A stretch of DNA of 64,000 nt from Thalassotalea nanhaiensis (GCF_031583575.1 NZ_CP134146.1:186001-250000), one strand, 5' to 3'; counted from the stretch's first letter, positions 53,798 through 63,910 are shown. The notes: generated by a model from the sequence alone, not told the origin. Translations and numbers: made by a program.

Positions 53798-54804
53798 TGA
53801 AATTAGCAAGTATTAAATCAGGTCGCGATGGCCAACTATATGTTGTAAACAGCGCTCTTACTAAAATGGTTAGTGCCACTGACATAGCTCCAACAATGCA
53901 AGCAGCATTAGACGATTGGGCAACAATTGAAGCGCAGTTAGAAGCACGTTTTGAAGCATTAGAATCAGGCGCCGTTGAAGGTGTTGAATTTGATCAAACA
54001 GCGTGTCACTCACCATTACCAAGAGCTTATCAATGGGCTGATGGTAGCGCTTATGTTAACCACGTTGAATTAGTACGCAAAGCGCGTAATGCTGAAATGC
54101 CAGCTACATTTTGGACTGATCCATTAATGTATCAAGGTGGTTCAGATACGTTTCTTGCACCACGCTCTCCAATCTTAATGCCACAAACTGATGGTTTCGG
54201 TATCGATTTTGAAGCCGAAGTTGCAGTAATTACTGGCGACGTACCTATGGGTGTTAGCAGTGATGATGCGCTTAACCACATTAAATTAGTAATGATAGTT
54301 AACGATGTATCATTACGTGGTTTAATTCCAGGCGAATTAGCGAAAGGCTTTGGTTTCTTCCAATCTAAACCTTCAAGTGCATTTAGCCCAGTATGTGTTA
54401 CGCCAAAAGAGTTAGGCAGTGCATGGAATAACGGTAAATTAGCGTTACCTCTATGTTCACGTTACAACAACGAATTATTTGGTAACCCTGATGCAGGTAT
54501 CGATATGACTTTCCACTTTGGTCAGTTAATCGCTCATGCAGCCAAAACTCGTCCATTAGCGGCGGGTACTGTAATTGGTTCAGGTACTGTGTCTAATAAG
54601 TTAAACGACGGTCCTGGTAAGCCAGTTACTGAAGGTGGTGTTGGTTACAGTTGTATTGCTGAAATCCGCATGATTGAAACGATTGAAAATGGTCAACCAA
54701 GCACACCGTTTATGAGCTTTGGTGACAATATTCAAATTGAAATGTTTGATGCAAATGGTCAATCTATCTTCGGTCAAATTAACCAAGATGTAGTTCAAGG
54801 CTAG
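53797..54804 (+). CDS. Fumarylacetoacetate hydrolase
   Basis: 335 aa FAH-family enzyme. FEAEVAVITGDV, FFQSKPSSAFSP and TVIGSGTVSN carry the metal-binding and catalytic residues. In context with hppD it should split fumarylacetoacetate (or the maleyl isomer) to fumarate and acetoacetate, the last step of tyrosine breakdown. Overlaps the VOC gene by 1 bp. Confidence 0.88.
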   Translation: MKLASIKSGRDGQLYVVNSALTKMVSATDIAPTMQAALDDWATIEAQLEARFEALESGAVEGVEFDQTACHSPLPRAYQWADGSAYVNHVELVRKARNAEMPATFWTDPLMYQGGSDTFLAPRSPILMPQTDGFGIDFEAEVAVITGDVPMGVSSDDALNHIKLVMIVNDVSLRGLIPGELAKGFGFFQSKPSSAFSPVCVTPKELGSAWNNGKLALPLCSRYNNELFGNPDAGIDMTFHFGQLIAHAAKTRPLAAGTVIGSGTVSNKLNDGPGKPVTEGGVGYSCIAEIRMIETIENGQPSTPFMSFGDNIQIEMFDANGQSIFGQINQDVVQG

Positions 54805-54897
54805 TTGTAGTAAAGAGTTCGGGGAAGTAGAAAAGCCTGTAAGGCAAAGCGCTAATCAATAAAAATTAAAATACAAAAATAATAAAGCGACCCATTT

Positions 54898-54934
54898 AAA
54901 AAGCCGTATTAACGATGTTAATACGGCTTTTTTT
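54898..54934. terminator. Strong bidirectional terminator
   Basis: AAAAGCCGTATTAA / TTAATACGGCTTTTTTT hairpin with a 5-nt loop ends the tyrosine operon. A diverged copy of the 35-bp repeat follows at once (54935-54955). Confidence 0.9.
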
Positions 54935-55008
54935 ACTTCAGGGAAGAAGTAATGCAAATCGCCACGGACGGCTTTAGATTTGTAACTTCAGAGTTCAACC
55001 CTTTAAAA

Positions 55009-56301
55009 TTAACCTAATGGAATTGGCATACCATTAATTAGTGCCTGACCATTGGCAAAGGTAAAATCAAACGTTACTTCAGTTTCATCAGTAACCAACA
55101 TGTTTTGCAAAATTAATGTTTCAATGTTTTGCTGCATGCCAATAGCATTGAAAAATGCCACCGGTGCTTTACCGTTAGCGTCAGCTTTAAGAGCCATTAC
55201 TATACTCATTGGATTATTGGCATCTAACAAGTCTTGATCAAACTCAATGTTTAACTGACTGTCGATTTCACCTTGCTCAGTCTGCATGCCAAATTTTTTA
55301 ATTTTAAGCTCTGGACCTGCGGCTAACAGCTTTGGTAATAATGCCTGAATTTCCATAGTCATCAGGTTTGGATCTTGCTGAGCGTTATTACTCATCAATA
55401 TATTTTGAAATTCTTGATAAACATCTAAGTCTAATTTATTGAAGCTGACCAAATAAGCGAAGTCTTTAAATTGTTGCCCAATTGCATTGATATTAGCTAC
55501 TTCAATATTTGCATCGGCGTACATTAAACCATCTTTTTCATGGCTGGTAGATAGTACGCTCAGGTTTTCCATGCTGACTTTTTCGGCGTCTGTCGGCCCT
55601 AAAACATCAAGACTGGCTAGGGTAAAGTTGCTATCGCCAACGGTAAGTGCGTTATAACTAAGTATGTCACCTCGTACCACTTGTTGATCTGCAGAGAACT
55701 GCATTTTACCAACGGATAAAATCTTTTCACTAAACTCGCTAAACTCCAGACCTTGCCACTCACCTGAAAACTGCAAATGACCATCTTTTGTCATTATCGA
55801 ATCCACGTTCATCGCATGAATATCAAAAGTACCTTCGTTTGTTGTTACTTGAAATGGTTTTAAATACATTGAAGATGTCATGGCGCCACTAAAACCAATT
55901 CGAACATAACTTTCCAGTTTATCTTTACTAAAGGTATGACTAAATTCTAACGGCTCAGTTTGGTTGTGAGCAATATCGAAGTCGTAACTAATATCGACTA
56001 AGCCCAAACCCAAACCATTAGATTGCCATAAAATTGGTCCATGTTGCATGGTTTGTTTTGACGTTAATGTGAATTGGAATGGCTCTACCTGAGTGTCAAT
56101 ATCTTGCGTAATCGTGGCAACAATATCGGCTGTTGAGTTAAACCAACCACGTTGATAATTTTCAATGCTTACTGTCGCATTCGGCAGGTTTTGCATTTTT
56201 GCTAGCATGCTTTCCATTTCTGTTTGAGCCAGTTTTCCGGAAAAGTACGGTGCAACCAACAAACCTGAAACAACAGCTGTTGCAATTAATCTCTTTTTCA
56301 A
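55009..56301 (-). CDS. DUF945 (YdgA-like) exported protein
   Basis: 430 aa. N-terminal signal or anchor (IATAVVSGLLVAPYFSG), then the DUF945 start (VSIENYQRGWFNSTADIVATI), with long beta-rich repeats of the AsmA-like lipid-transfer type. Conserved gammaproteobacterial envelope protein of unknown function. Monocistronic, divergent from the M20 peptidase. Confidence 0.82.
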   Translation of the reverse strand: MKKRLIATAVVSGLLVAPYFSGKLAQTEMESMLAKMQNLPNATVSIENYQRGWFNSTADIVATITQDIDTQVEPFQFTLTSKQTMQHGPILWQSNGLGLGLVDISYDFDIAHNQTEPLEFSHTFSKDKLESYVRIGFSGAMTSSMYLKPFQVTTNEGTFDIHAMNVDSIMTKDGHLQFSGEWQGLEFSEFSEKILSVGKMQFSADQQVVRGDILSYNALTVGDSNFTLASLDVLGPTDAEKVSMENLSVLSTSHEKDGLMYADANIEVANINAIGQQFKDFAYLVSFNKLDLDVYQEFQNILMSNNAQQDPNLMTMEIQALLPKLLAAGPELKIKKFGMQTEQGEIDSQLNIEFDQDLLDANNPMSIVMALKADANGKAPVAFFNAIGMQQNIETLILQNMLVTDETEVTFDFTFANGQALINGMPIPLG

Positions 56302-56446
56302 AGTAATTATCCTTTTAAAATTTTTTATTCTTATTAGTCTCCTAAAAACATCATATCAATTATTTCAACAGAAATAAGCTATTTTTGTGTTCTAATTCGT
56401 ATGTGTTAATGTTGATTAAATTTGTGTTAACTAATTGAGAATAATA

Positions 56447-57925
56447 ATGAAAACACTGGTTAAAATAGTAGGTGGTTTATTCGTAGTTGTTATCGCTGTT
56501 GGCTTATATAGAGCCAATACTTTATATACAGATAGCCAATATTACCCGTCGACTGAAACACAAAAAGTTACTGTGGATGTTAATAAAGCGGTAGATACAT
56601 TCTCCAAGGCTATTCAAATTGCTACGATATCCAACGATTACCCTGCTCCTGTAACACCAGAGCCTTTCTTGGCATTTCATCAGCACTTAATTGATAGTTT
56701 TCCTGCAGTGCACAGTTTCTCAAGTCGGGAGATTATTAATAATTACAGTCTTGTTTATAAGTTTGCAGGAACAGATGAAAGCTTAAAGCCGATTTTATAT
56801 ATGGGCCATATGGATGTTGTTCCCGTTGACCAAGACACCCTTGATAAATGGAGTCATGCACCATTTTCTGGAACAGTAGCAGATGGCAAAATTTGGGGGC
56901 GTGGTGCCATTGATGATAAATCTACGGTAATGGCATTAATGGAGGCAATGGAGTTAACGTTAAAGCAGGGTGTACCGCCCAAACGTACGCTTTATTTTGC
57001 CTTTGGTCATGATGAGGAAATTGGTGGCAGCCAAGGCGCTAAAAAAGTAGCCGAATACTTTCAACAACAAGGTGTAAGTTTTGAGTTTGTTCTTGATGAA
57101 GGTGGGTTAATTACTGAAGGTATGATCAATATAGTTGATCAACCATTAGCTATTATTGGCATTGCCGAAAAAGGCTTTATGAATATTCGCCTAATTGCCG
57201 AAAGGCCAGGCGGACACTCTTCAATGCCTCCTGAAAATACTGGCCCAGGAATTTTAGCCCAAGCGATCGTAAAATTAGAAGAAAACAAGTTTCCGGCAAC
57301 GGTAAAGTATACCAATATTACTTTTGATGCGGTTGGTAGTCATTCTGATTTAGGCACACGGTTTGTGATGGCAAATCAGTGGTTAACAGAACCATTAATT
57401 TTAGATCAAATGTTGAAAGAACAAAGAACCGCAGCTGGAGTTCGAACGACAACGGCAGTAACCATGCTAAAGGGCAGCAGTAAATCAAATATACTTCCGA
57501 CTAAAGCAAGTGCAGTGGCTAACTTTAGAATTTTACCGGGCGAGACAACCGATACTGTATTGGAATATGTAAAATCAGTAATTAATGATGACCGGATCAG
57601 CTATGAAGTGTTTATGGCCAATAACCCGTCAAAAGTATCAAGCACAGAGAGCCTCGGTTATAAATTGATCTCTCAAACTATACGAGAATTTGCTAACGAT
57701 GCGCTGGTTGCACCATATTTAGTAATGGGAGGTACAGATTCAAAATACTTTTATCCGCTAACTGACTCGGTATATCGATTTTTAATGATGCGTGTTACCC
57801 CAGAAACAATGAAAATTGTGCATGGTATCGATGAACATATCAGCATTGAAAATTACATTATGAGTATTCAGTATTTTCATGAGTTATTAAGAAAGTCGGC
57901 GTTTGATAACGAAGCGCCAAAATAA
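56447..57925 (+). CDS. M20 family peptidase (carboxypeptidase S-like)
   Basis: 492 aa from ATG 56447 (an in-frame TTG at 56435 is less likely). A single N-terminal membrane segment (residues 5-22). Di-zinc ligands: GHMDVVPV, GRGAIDDKS, HDEEIGG, LDEGG and the late GGTDSKYF; the dimerisation domain follows GGHSSMPP. It is membrane-anchored, presumably periplasmic, and should cleave small peptides or acyl-amino acids. Confidence 0.88.
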   Translation: MKTLVKIVGGLFVVVIAVGLYRANTLYTDSQYYPSTETQKVTVDVNKAVDTFSKAIQIATISNDYPAPVTPEPFLAFHQHLIDSFPAVHSFSSREIINNYSLVYKFAGTDESLKPILYMGHMDVVPVDQDTLDKWSHAPFSGTVADGKIWGRGAIDDKSTVMALMEAMELTLKQGVPPKRTLYFAFGHDEEIGGSQGAKKVAEYFQQQGVSFEFVLDEGGLITEGMINIVDQPLAIIGIAEKGFMNIRLIAERPGGHSSMPPENTGPGILAQAIVKLEENKFPATVKYTNITFDAVGSHSDLGTRFVMANQWLTEPLILDQMLKEQRTAAGVRTTTAVTMLKGSSKSNILPTKASAVANFRILPGETTDTVLEYVKSVINDDRISYEVFMANNPSKVSSTESLGYKLISQTIREFANDALVAPYLVMGGTDSKYFYPLTDSVYRFLMMRVTPETMKIVHGIDEHISIENYIMSIQYFHELLRKSAFDNEAPK

Positions 57926-57948
57926 ATAGTCGGTAAAAAATATAAAAG

Positions 57949-58146
57949 CTACTCTTCCACAAGGTAGCTTTTATAGCCCTTAATGCCAAAATAACGAATT
58001 GACTTTTTTTGAGTGATCTTTTTAGCAATTAAGGTTTCACCGCAGTATATTTTGACTACCTGTTTATCAGTATTGGTATCAACCTCATAGCTGTGTTTAC
58101 CATTAAGGCGCAAATTATCAAATTCGCTGCGCATGATTAATTTCAT
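57949..58146 (-). CDS. Small conserved-looking protein
   Basis: 65 aa from ATG 58146 with AGAGGTG upstream; a frame start 6 bp earlier is not ATG. Basic, beta-rich, no recognised domain. Its stop lies inside a hairpin (AAAAGCTAC / GTAGCTTTT, about 57946-57973) that may also terminate the M20 gene from the other side. Confidence 0.55.
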   Translation of the reverse strand: MKLIMRSEFDNLRLNGKHSYEVDTNTDKQVVKIYCGETLIAKKITQKKSIRYFGIKGYKSYLVEE

Positions 58147-58309
58147 TAACACCTCTATTGTATAGTCTGGTTAACAACAGCATATTCAATGCTTAACTTA
58201 ATGTCACCCTAGTTTGTATACTAATGCTTTTCTATAAGCTAAAGTACGTTTATAAAGTACTTAGCTGTTTTTTTTAAGTATCTGATTTAGATAATTATAA
58301 GGCAAAATT

Positions 58310-60376
58310 ATGAAATGGAAGTTTAGAAATAAATCGTTGAAAAATAATTTATTAATGCTAATTGGTTTAGCAATTACCGGTAGTATAAATGCTGCTGAAG
58401 TCGTTGATTATAAAGATGTCTTCGAACTTGAATATGCCGCTTCACCACAAGTTCACCCGAATAAAAAAACAGTCATTTATGAACGTCGTTCTATGGACAT
58501 TATGGGCGATAAAACTCGCAGCAGTTTATGGCAAGTGAACTTAGATGGTAGCAACCACCGTCCATTACTTTCAGGTAAAGAAAGTTTTCGCTCTCCTTCG
58601 TTTTCACCTGACGGTAAGCGATTAGCTTATACCTCAGCCCTTGATGGCTCAAATCAGCTGTATGTTCGCTGGTTAGACACTGGCCAAACAGCCAGAGTAA
58701 CTAATTTACAAAATTCTCCTGGTTCTATTGCTTGGTCCCCTGATGGTAAGCAAATTGCATTTTCAATGTTTACTCCAAGCAAAGGAAAATCACTATTTAA
58801 AGACATGCCTAAAAAGCCGAATGGCGCGACCTGGGCTGGCACTGCAACTTATATAGATACTACCAATTATCGTGAAGACGGCGGTGGTTATGTTGAGCCG
58901 GGTTATGGTCATATTTATGTAGTTCCAAGTGATGGTGGCAGCCCTAGACAAATTAGCTCAGGTAACTTCCATCATGGCGGTCCAATAAACTGGAGCAAAG
59001 ATGGGAAGCAAATTATTATCGATGCTGACAGACATGAAAACTGGCAACTAAGACCGAGAGAATCTGACGTTTACGCAATTAATGTTGCAGATGGAACCTT
59101 TACCCAACTAACTAGCCGCCAAGGTCCAGATAGACAACCATTAATCAGCCCTGATGGTAAACATATTGCTTACTTAGGCTTTGAGGATAAAAAATTAAGT
59201 AGTCAAAATGCACATTTAAGCGTGATGACTATTGATGGCAAAAATAGTGTAGATTTAACGCCAACACTTGATCGTTCAGTTGGTAATATTCAATGGAGCC
59301 AAGACAGTAAAGGTTTATATTTTTCATTTGATGATCATGGTCAGCAACAACTTGGCTTTGTCGATTTAACCGGCAAGTTAACTAAAATGAAAACCAAACT
59401 TGGTGGCCAGTCTCTAGGTAGACCATACACATCTGGTGACTATCAAGCGGTAGGTGATGGTAGAGTAGTGTTTACCCAAGGTAATCCAAATCGACCAGCC
59501 GATTTAGCGGTTGTTAATACCAAAGGTGAAGTGAAAAAATTGACCGCGTTAAATGAAGACTTATTTGCTCATAAAACCATGGCAAAAGTCAGAAGTTTAA
59601 CGGTTATTTCCAGTTTAGATGAAAAATCAATTGAAGCTTGGGTAGCATTGCCACCTAACTTTGACCCGGCAAAAAAATACCCACTGATCCTTGAAATTCA
59701 TGGCGGCCCACATGCTGCTTACGGTCCAAATTTTTCAATGGAAGTACAATTGATGGCAGCGCAAGGGTATGTCGTTGTTTGGTCTAACCCTCGCGGCAGT
59801 ACATCGTACGGTGAAGATTTTGCCAACTTGATTCACCATAACTACCCGTCGAATGACTATAACGATTTGATGGATGTAGTCGATGGTGTAATAGAAGAAG
59901 GTTACGTTGATCAAGAGCAATTATTTGTTACTGGTGGCTCAGGCGGCGGTACGTTAACAGCGTGGATTATTGGTAAAACAAATCGCTTTAAAGCTGCAGT
60001 TGTTGCTAAGCCGGTAATTAACTGGATGAGCTTTAGTTTAACCGCTGATGGGTATTCTTATTTTACTCAATATTGGATGCCTGGCATGCCTTGGGACAAT
60101 GCTGGTCATTTATGGGAGCATTCACCGCTTTCATTAGTCGGTAATGTGAAAACGCCAACTATGTTATTAACTGGCGAATTTGATTATCGTACGCCTATGA
60201 GTGAGACCGAGCAATATTACCAAGCACTGCAGCTACAACAGGTAGACTCGGCAATGGTAAAAATTAAAAAAGCTGGTCATGGCATCGCTAGAAGACCAAG
60301 CAACTTAATTCAAAAAATCGGTAATATTATGGCTTGGTTCGAAAAATATCGAGCTAAAGAAGTTAAATACAGATAA
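58310..60376 (+). CDS. Secreted S9 prolyl-oligopeptidase-family peptidase
   Basis: 688 aa. Signal peptide ends INA-AEV. N-terminal beta-propeller with repeated SPDGKxIAY/SWSPDGKQ units (about residues 40-410), then an alpha/beta hydrolase domain. Triad: Ser in GGSGGGT (about 546), Asp in GEFDYRTP (about 625) and His in AGHGIARR (about 660). It resembles the DPP IV/acylaminoacyl-peptidase branch and would act on oligopeptides in the periplasm. Confidence 0.9.
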   Translation: MKWKFRNKSLKNNLLMLIGLAITGSINAAEVVDYKDVFELEYAASPQVHPNKKTVIYERRSMDIMGDKTRSSLWQVNLDGSNHRPLLSGKESFRSPSFSPDGKRLAYTSALDGSNQLYVRWLDTGQTARVTNLQNSPGSIAWSPDGKQIAFSMFTPSKGKSLFKDMPKKPNGATWAGTATYIDTTNYREDGGGYVEPGYGHIYVVPSDGGSPRQISSGNFHHGGPINWSKDGKQIIIDADRHENWQLRPRESDVYAINVADGTFTQLTSRQGPDRQPLISPDGKHIAYLGFEDKKLSSQNAHLSVMTIDGKNSVDLTPTLDRSVGNIQWSQDSKGLYFSFDDHGQQQLGFVDLTGKLTKMKTKLGGQSLGRPYTSGDYQAVGDGRVVFTQGNPNRPADLAVVNTKGEVKKLTALNEDLFAHKTMAKVRSLTVISSLDEKSIEAWVALPPNFDPAKKYPLILEIHGGPHAAYGPNFSMEVQLMAAQGYVVVWSNPRGSTSYGEDFANLIHHNYPSNDYNDLMDVVDGVIEEGYVDQEQLFVTGGSGGGTLTAWIIGKTNRFKAAVVAKPVINWMSFSLTADGYSYFTQYWMPGMPWDNAGHLWEHSPLSLVGNVKTPTMLLTGEFDYRTPMSETEQYYQALQLQQVDSAMVKIKKAGHGIARRPSNLIQKIGNIMAWFEKYRAKEVKYR

Positions 60377-60454
60377 GTTATACCTAGTCTAATAACTAAC
60401 TGTTCATTTTTCCTCATGAAAAAGTAGAACATTTAATTAAAAGAATTGATATTT

Positions 60455-60478
60455 AAAGGGCGCTAAGCGTCCTTTTTT
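60455..60478 (+). terminator. Terminator of the S9 peptidase gene
   Basis: AAAGGGCGCT / AGCGTCCTTT hairpin (one G-T pair) with TTTTTT following. Confidence 0.85.
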
Positions 60479-60519
60479 GTTCATGGACTAACGATAAATT
60501 AAAATTGCCCAAAACGGCT

Positions 60520-60900
60520 CTAACTCGGCTTTGTATTTTGTCGCTTGATTTTACTGTCTTCGCTAAATGAACTTGGTAGTATTTCAACGCCAACCAAGCG
60601 GCTTAGTTTTATCATGACAGGGATGGTGATAGGAGCAAATGGTAATACCGCAAAAACGCCAAGGCCTAAGCCCTTTAGTAAGTCGATAAATTGTTTGTTG
60701 GCCGTTTGCATTTCTTCAGCTGATGCTTGTCGGCGAGTATACTTTTTGTATATCGCCAACATTTCTTTAGTTTCTGTCTTTTCTTGACCAAGCGCTACTT
60801 TCAACATGAGCATTTGTTGTTTAAAACGATAAACGCTGCGCCTTCTTTGGATGCGAATGACCCGAAAAGGCGCTTTGAAAATAAACACTCTAAGTTTCAT
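60520..60900 (-). CDS. LETM1-like protein
   Basis: 126 aa, strongly basic N-terminus (FRVIRIQRRRSVYRFK). One hydrophobic segment near residues 76-98 matches the LETM1-type pattern: FIDLLKGLGLG, VLPFAPITIPVMIKLS and a following LPSSF. LETM1 proteins are inner-membrane ion-homeostasis factors; the bacterial role is unknown. It lies 11 bp downstream of the cyclophilin gene on the same strand. Confidence 0.65.
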   Translation of the reverse strand: MKLRVFIFKAPFRVIRIQRRRSVYRFKQQMLMLKVALGQEKTETKEMLAIYKKYTRRQASAEEMQTANKQFIDLLKGLGLGVFAVLPFAPITIPVMIKLSRLVGVEILPSSFSEDSKIKRQNTKPS

Positions 60901-60911
60901 AAAAAGATCAA

Positions 60912-61691
60912 TTAACTACGGCGAAATAATCTAGCAATGAATAGTGCGCCAATAATTAAAAAGCTGCTGCTGCCTCCGCCGCTAGAATCATTATCTTCCG
61001 GTGGTGTAGGCATAGGTGCAGGATCTGTATTATCAAGTAAAGGTGGTAACTCTGGTTGGGTATCTTGATTTGGATCGGTAATCGTAATCGACTCTACTAC
61101 GACTAAATGTTCATTTGTGATGATTTCATCTTCAGGAGGTAGGCTAATTAATGGTGCTGAATCAAATGCTCCGCCTAATTGATATCTGTCTAATTTATTG
61201 ATTGCATCGATGATTTCTAAACCATTACCCGTAACCACACCAAATACCGTATAACCACCGTTGTCTTTATCTAGAGGGCTAGAATTATCAACCACATTGA
61301 AAAACCATTGATTAGTCGCACTATCTTCGTCACCAGCCTGTTTCGCCATAGCGATCGTGCCTGCAACATTAGAAAATACAGGTTCATTAACAACCGGATC
61401 AAAAGTGCTGGCAGTTTCAACTGTATCAGTCTCTAAATTGTATTGAAAACCACCACCTTGAATAACAAAATTAGGTACCGAACGATGAATAATTGTATTT
61501 TGATAAGTGCCAGCTTCAATATATTGAATGAAGTTGCTCACAGTTTTGGGAGTATGTTCATCCAATAGGTTGACTTCAATATCACCCATATTGGTTTTAA
61601 TTAAAACTACTGTTGCTTTTGCTGGTGCGCTTAACGCTAAAATGCCAACAACTAAAAATGTAAATAAGGAAAGGTTAACTTTTTTCATCAT
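60912..61691 (-). CDS. Secreted cyclophilin-type peptidyl-prolyl isomerase with GlyGly-CTERM
   Basis: 259 aa. Signal peptide ends APAKA-TVV. Cyclophilin domain residues about 28-205 with NFIQYIEAGTYQNTIIHR, FVIQGGG and TNQWFFNV. After a Pro/Asp-rich linker, the tail GGGSSSFLIIGALFIARLFRR is a GlyGly-CTERM sorting signal, cut by rhombosortase and leading to surface display through type II secretion. ATG 61691 or the adjacent ATG 61688 can serve as start. Confidence 0.88.
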   Translation of the reverse strand: MMKKVNLSLFTFLVVGILALSAPAKATVVLIKTNMGDIEVNLLDEHTPKTVSNFIQYIEAGTYQNTIIHRSVPNFVIQGGGFQYNLETDTVETASTFDPVVNEPVFSNVAGTIAMAKQAGDEDSATNQWFFNVVDNSSPLDKDNGGYTVFGVVTGNGLEIIDAINKLDRYQLGGAFDSAPLISLPPEDEIITNEHLVVVESITITDPNQDTQPELPPLLDNTDPAPMPTPPEDNDSSGGGSSSFLIIGALFIARLFRRS

Positions 61692-61895
61692 CTCTACTAC
61701 TTAAATTAAATGAAATTGCAGCTTAAACCATTTTTAACGCAAAGCAAGAGAATAGGGTTATTGTGCTAAAATAAACTAACTTTTATTTAATATTTTTGTA
61801 AATTCAGGCAAAAAGAGAGGGCGATGACAAGCAATCGGTTGGGGGGGTAATTACTTGCCATCATTTTGAAACTGGTTGTTTGGTAGAGAATATAG

Positions 61896-62975
61896 TTACT
61901 TCACCATAATTACGGTTAGCTCTAAATCGAGAACAACATCGCTGTGATACTTTTTCCTGCCATCTACAGTTTTCGTTAAAAACTCCATTTGTTCAGGACT
62001 ATTATTTTTAATGCCGAGCATGTTGATTTTTACTAACGCAACATCTTCTCTATCCGCAACATCAGTTATCTCTAAAATTGTGCTTTGAGCATAAATGGTG
62101 TCACCAGCAAAAGAAGGATTACAATGGCTACCACTGTGGATAGCACTTAACCATATGCCATTGCCTAAACCGTTATAACTTAGCGCACGACAAAGAGAAA
62201 TGATGTGCCCACCGTAAACTAACCGTTTACCATGATTGCTGTCGTTCATCATGTGCTGATCAAAATGCACACGCGCGTTATTTTGATAAAGTCTGGTCGC
62301 TAATGAGTGATCAGAGTCGTTAATGGTAATACCGTCACGATGAAAATAGGTATCGCCGACATTAAAATCTGATGCTTTAAGCTGCGAGTCACTGACAAAA
62401 TCTGGCCATTGTGAAAGGTTCAGTTGTGCAGGTATGATTTGCTCTGTTGAACTTATTTCACTGGCAAGTGTAGGCAGCTGCGGTGCAGGGCAACTAGTGC
62501 TGTGATCCTTTTTATGAACCATAACCCAACGTTTAAAACTTAATACGATATGGTCATCTTGATTTACCGCTGTTGAATGCACATAAACCACACCGGTTTT
62601 ACCATTTGAGTTCTCTTTTAGGCCAATTACTTCGCTAACCACCTTAATGGTATCGCCAGCAAAAGCAGGGCTTTTAAAGATAACTTCGGCATAACCAAGA
62701 TTAGCAACAGCATTTAATGATACGTCGTTGACGGTTTTACCAAAGGCAATATGAAACAGTAGAAAGTTGTCTACCGGCATTTGGGTAAAGCCAACGGCAT
62801 TAGCCACTGTTTTGGCGCAATGTAAGGCAAATCTAGACCCTGTTAACGCGGTATACAGTGTGCAATCAGCTTCAGTAATCGTGCGAGGTACACCATGAAC
62901 CAAAGGTTGACCGATAAAAAAATCTTCAAAATAAAGACCTTCTGGCGTGGGCAAATAATTTGTTGGTATTGTCAT
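61896..62975 (-). CDS. MaoC-family hydratase (mesaconyl/methylmalyl-CoA type)
   Basis: 359 aa made of two hot-dog MaoC domains (about residues 10-155 and 205-345). FEDFFIGQPLVHGVPRTITEAD and the second-half VYGGHIISLCRAL with INDSDHS resemble 2-methylfumaryl/mesaconyl-CoA hydratases. It should hydrate an enoyl-CoA or the reverse. Second complete gene of a minus-strand operon with a CitE-like lyase (32-bp gap). Confidence 0.8.
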   Translation of the reverse strand: MTIPTNYLPTPEGLYFEDFFIGQPLVHGVPRTITEADCTLYTALTGSRFALHCAKTVANAVGFTQMPVDNFLLFHIAFGKTVNDVSLNAVANLGYAEVIFKSPAFAGDTIKVVSEVIGLKENSNGKTGVVYVHSTAVNQDDHIVLSFKRWVMVHKKDHSTSCPAPQLPTLASEISSTEQIIPAQLNLSQWPDFVSDSQLKASDFNVGDTYFHRDGITINDSDHSLATRLYQNNARVHFDQHMMNDSNHGKRLVYGGHIISLCRALSYNGLGNGIWLSAIHSGSHCNPSFAGDTIYAQSTILEITDVADREDVALVKINMLGIKNNSPEQMEFLTKTVDGRKKYHSDVVLDLELTVIMVK

Positions 62976-63007
62976 TAAACGTCACTCTTTTTATTATTCA
63001 GCTGCAA

Positions 63008-63910
63008 TTAACCCAGGGTTAACTCACCTTGACCAATTTCATTCACTTTAGTGTATAAACAAATTACACGATTTGCCCATTGCTCTAAACATGGCTCAAT
63101 TAATCTATCGTCGATTACCGCAACACTTTGGCCATCAGCTTTAGCTTGTTCCATCGCTGAAATAATGCCTTTTGCTTTACGAATATCTTCGCCTTTTGGC
63201 GTTAACGCATCATTGGTATAAGTTAACTGTACTGGATGAATAACAGCTTTACCATCAAAGCCAAGATCGCGAGCTTGACGACAGCTGTATTCACAAGCAA
63301 CCACATCTTTTAAATTAAAGTGCGGGCCATCAATGATGCTTTTATTATGTGCTCTGGCAGCCAAAATACACATCGATAAATAAGTTAATAAACCTTGTCT
63401 ATCCAGTGTTACATTCACTCGTAATGAGTTGGCTAAATCGGTGGTGCCCATTACAATTGTTGTTAATCTGGGACTGGCAGCACAAATTTCTTCGGCGCGT
63501 AGCACGCCAAGTGGCGATTCAATATTAGCCATCACTAATTTATTTTCACCGTTAGCATTATCTAATGCGGCAATGGCTAGGTTTAACTCTTCACCGCTTT
63601 CAATGTCTGGAAACAGCACACCATCAATTTCAAGCTCTGCTATTGCGGCTAAATCGGCCTTTCCCCAAGGCGAATCAAGCTTATTTACACGAACAATTTT
63701 CTCCGAATAGCCAAAGTCGCTATTTTTTAATTGTTCAACTAATAATGCTCGTGCTTCTTCTTTACGAGAAGGAGGAACCGATTCTTGCAAATCAAAAATA
63801 ATTACATCAGCAGATAAGCTACGCGCTTTAGTAATGTACTGCTGTTGATGTGCCGGAACATATAATGCACTGCGTCTTGGTCGAAAGTTTTCTTGAGTTT
63901 TGCAGTTCAT
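63008..63910 (-). CDS. CitE-like CoA-ester lyase (HpcH/HpaI family)
   Basis: 300 aa TIM barrel. RRSALYVPAHQQQYITKA at the start, Mg ligand region FDLQESVPPSRK, Arg in IVRVNKLDS, Glu in NIESPLGVL and GTTDLANSL. It resembles malyl/methylmalyl/citramalyl-CoA lyases. With the MaoC hydratase it could interconvert mesaconyl-CoA, methylmalyl-CoA and its cleavage products. Start ATG 63910 lies 2 bp after the stop of the upstream gene, with GGAG within that gene's end. Confidence 0.85.
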   Translation of the reverse strand: MNCKTQENFRPRRSALYVPAHQQQYITKARSLSADVIIFDLQESVPPSRKEEARALLVEQLKNSDFGYSEKIVRVNKLDSPWGKADLAAIAELEIDGVLFPDIESGEELNLAIAALDNANGENKLVMANIESPLGVLRAEEICAASPRLTTIVMGTTDLANSLRVNVTLDRQGLLTYLSMCILAARAHNKSIIDGPHFNLKDVVACEYSCRQARDLGFDGKAVIHPVQLTYTNDALTPKGEDIRKAKGIISAMEQAKADGQSVAVIDDRLIEPCLEQWANRVICLYTKVNEIGQGELTLG

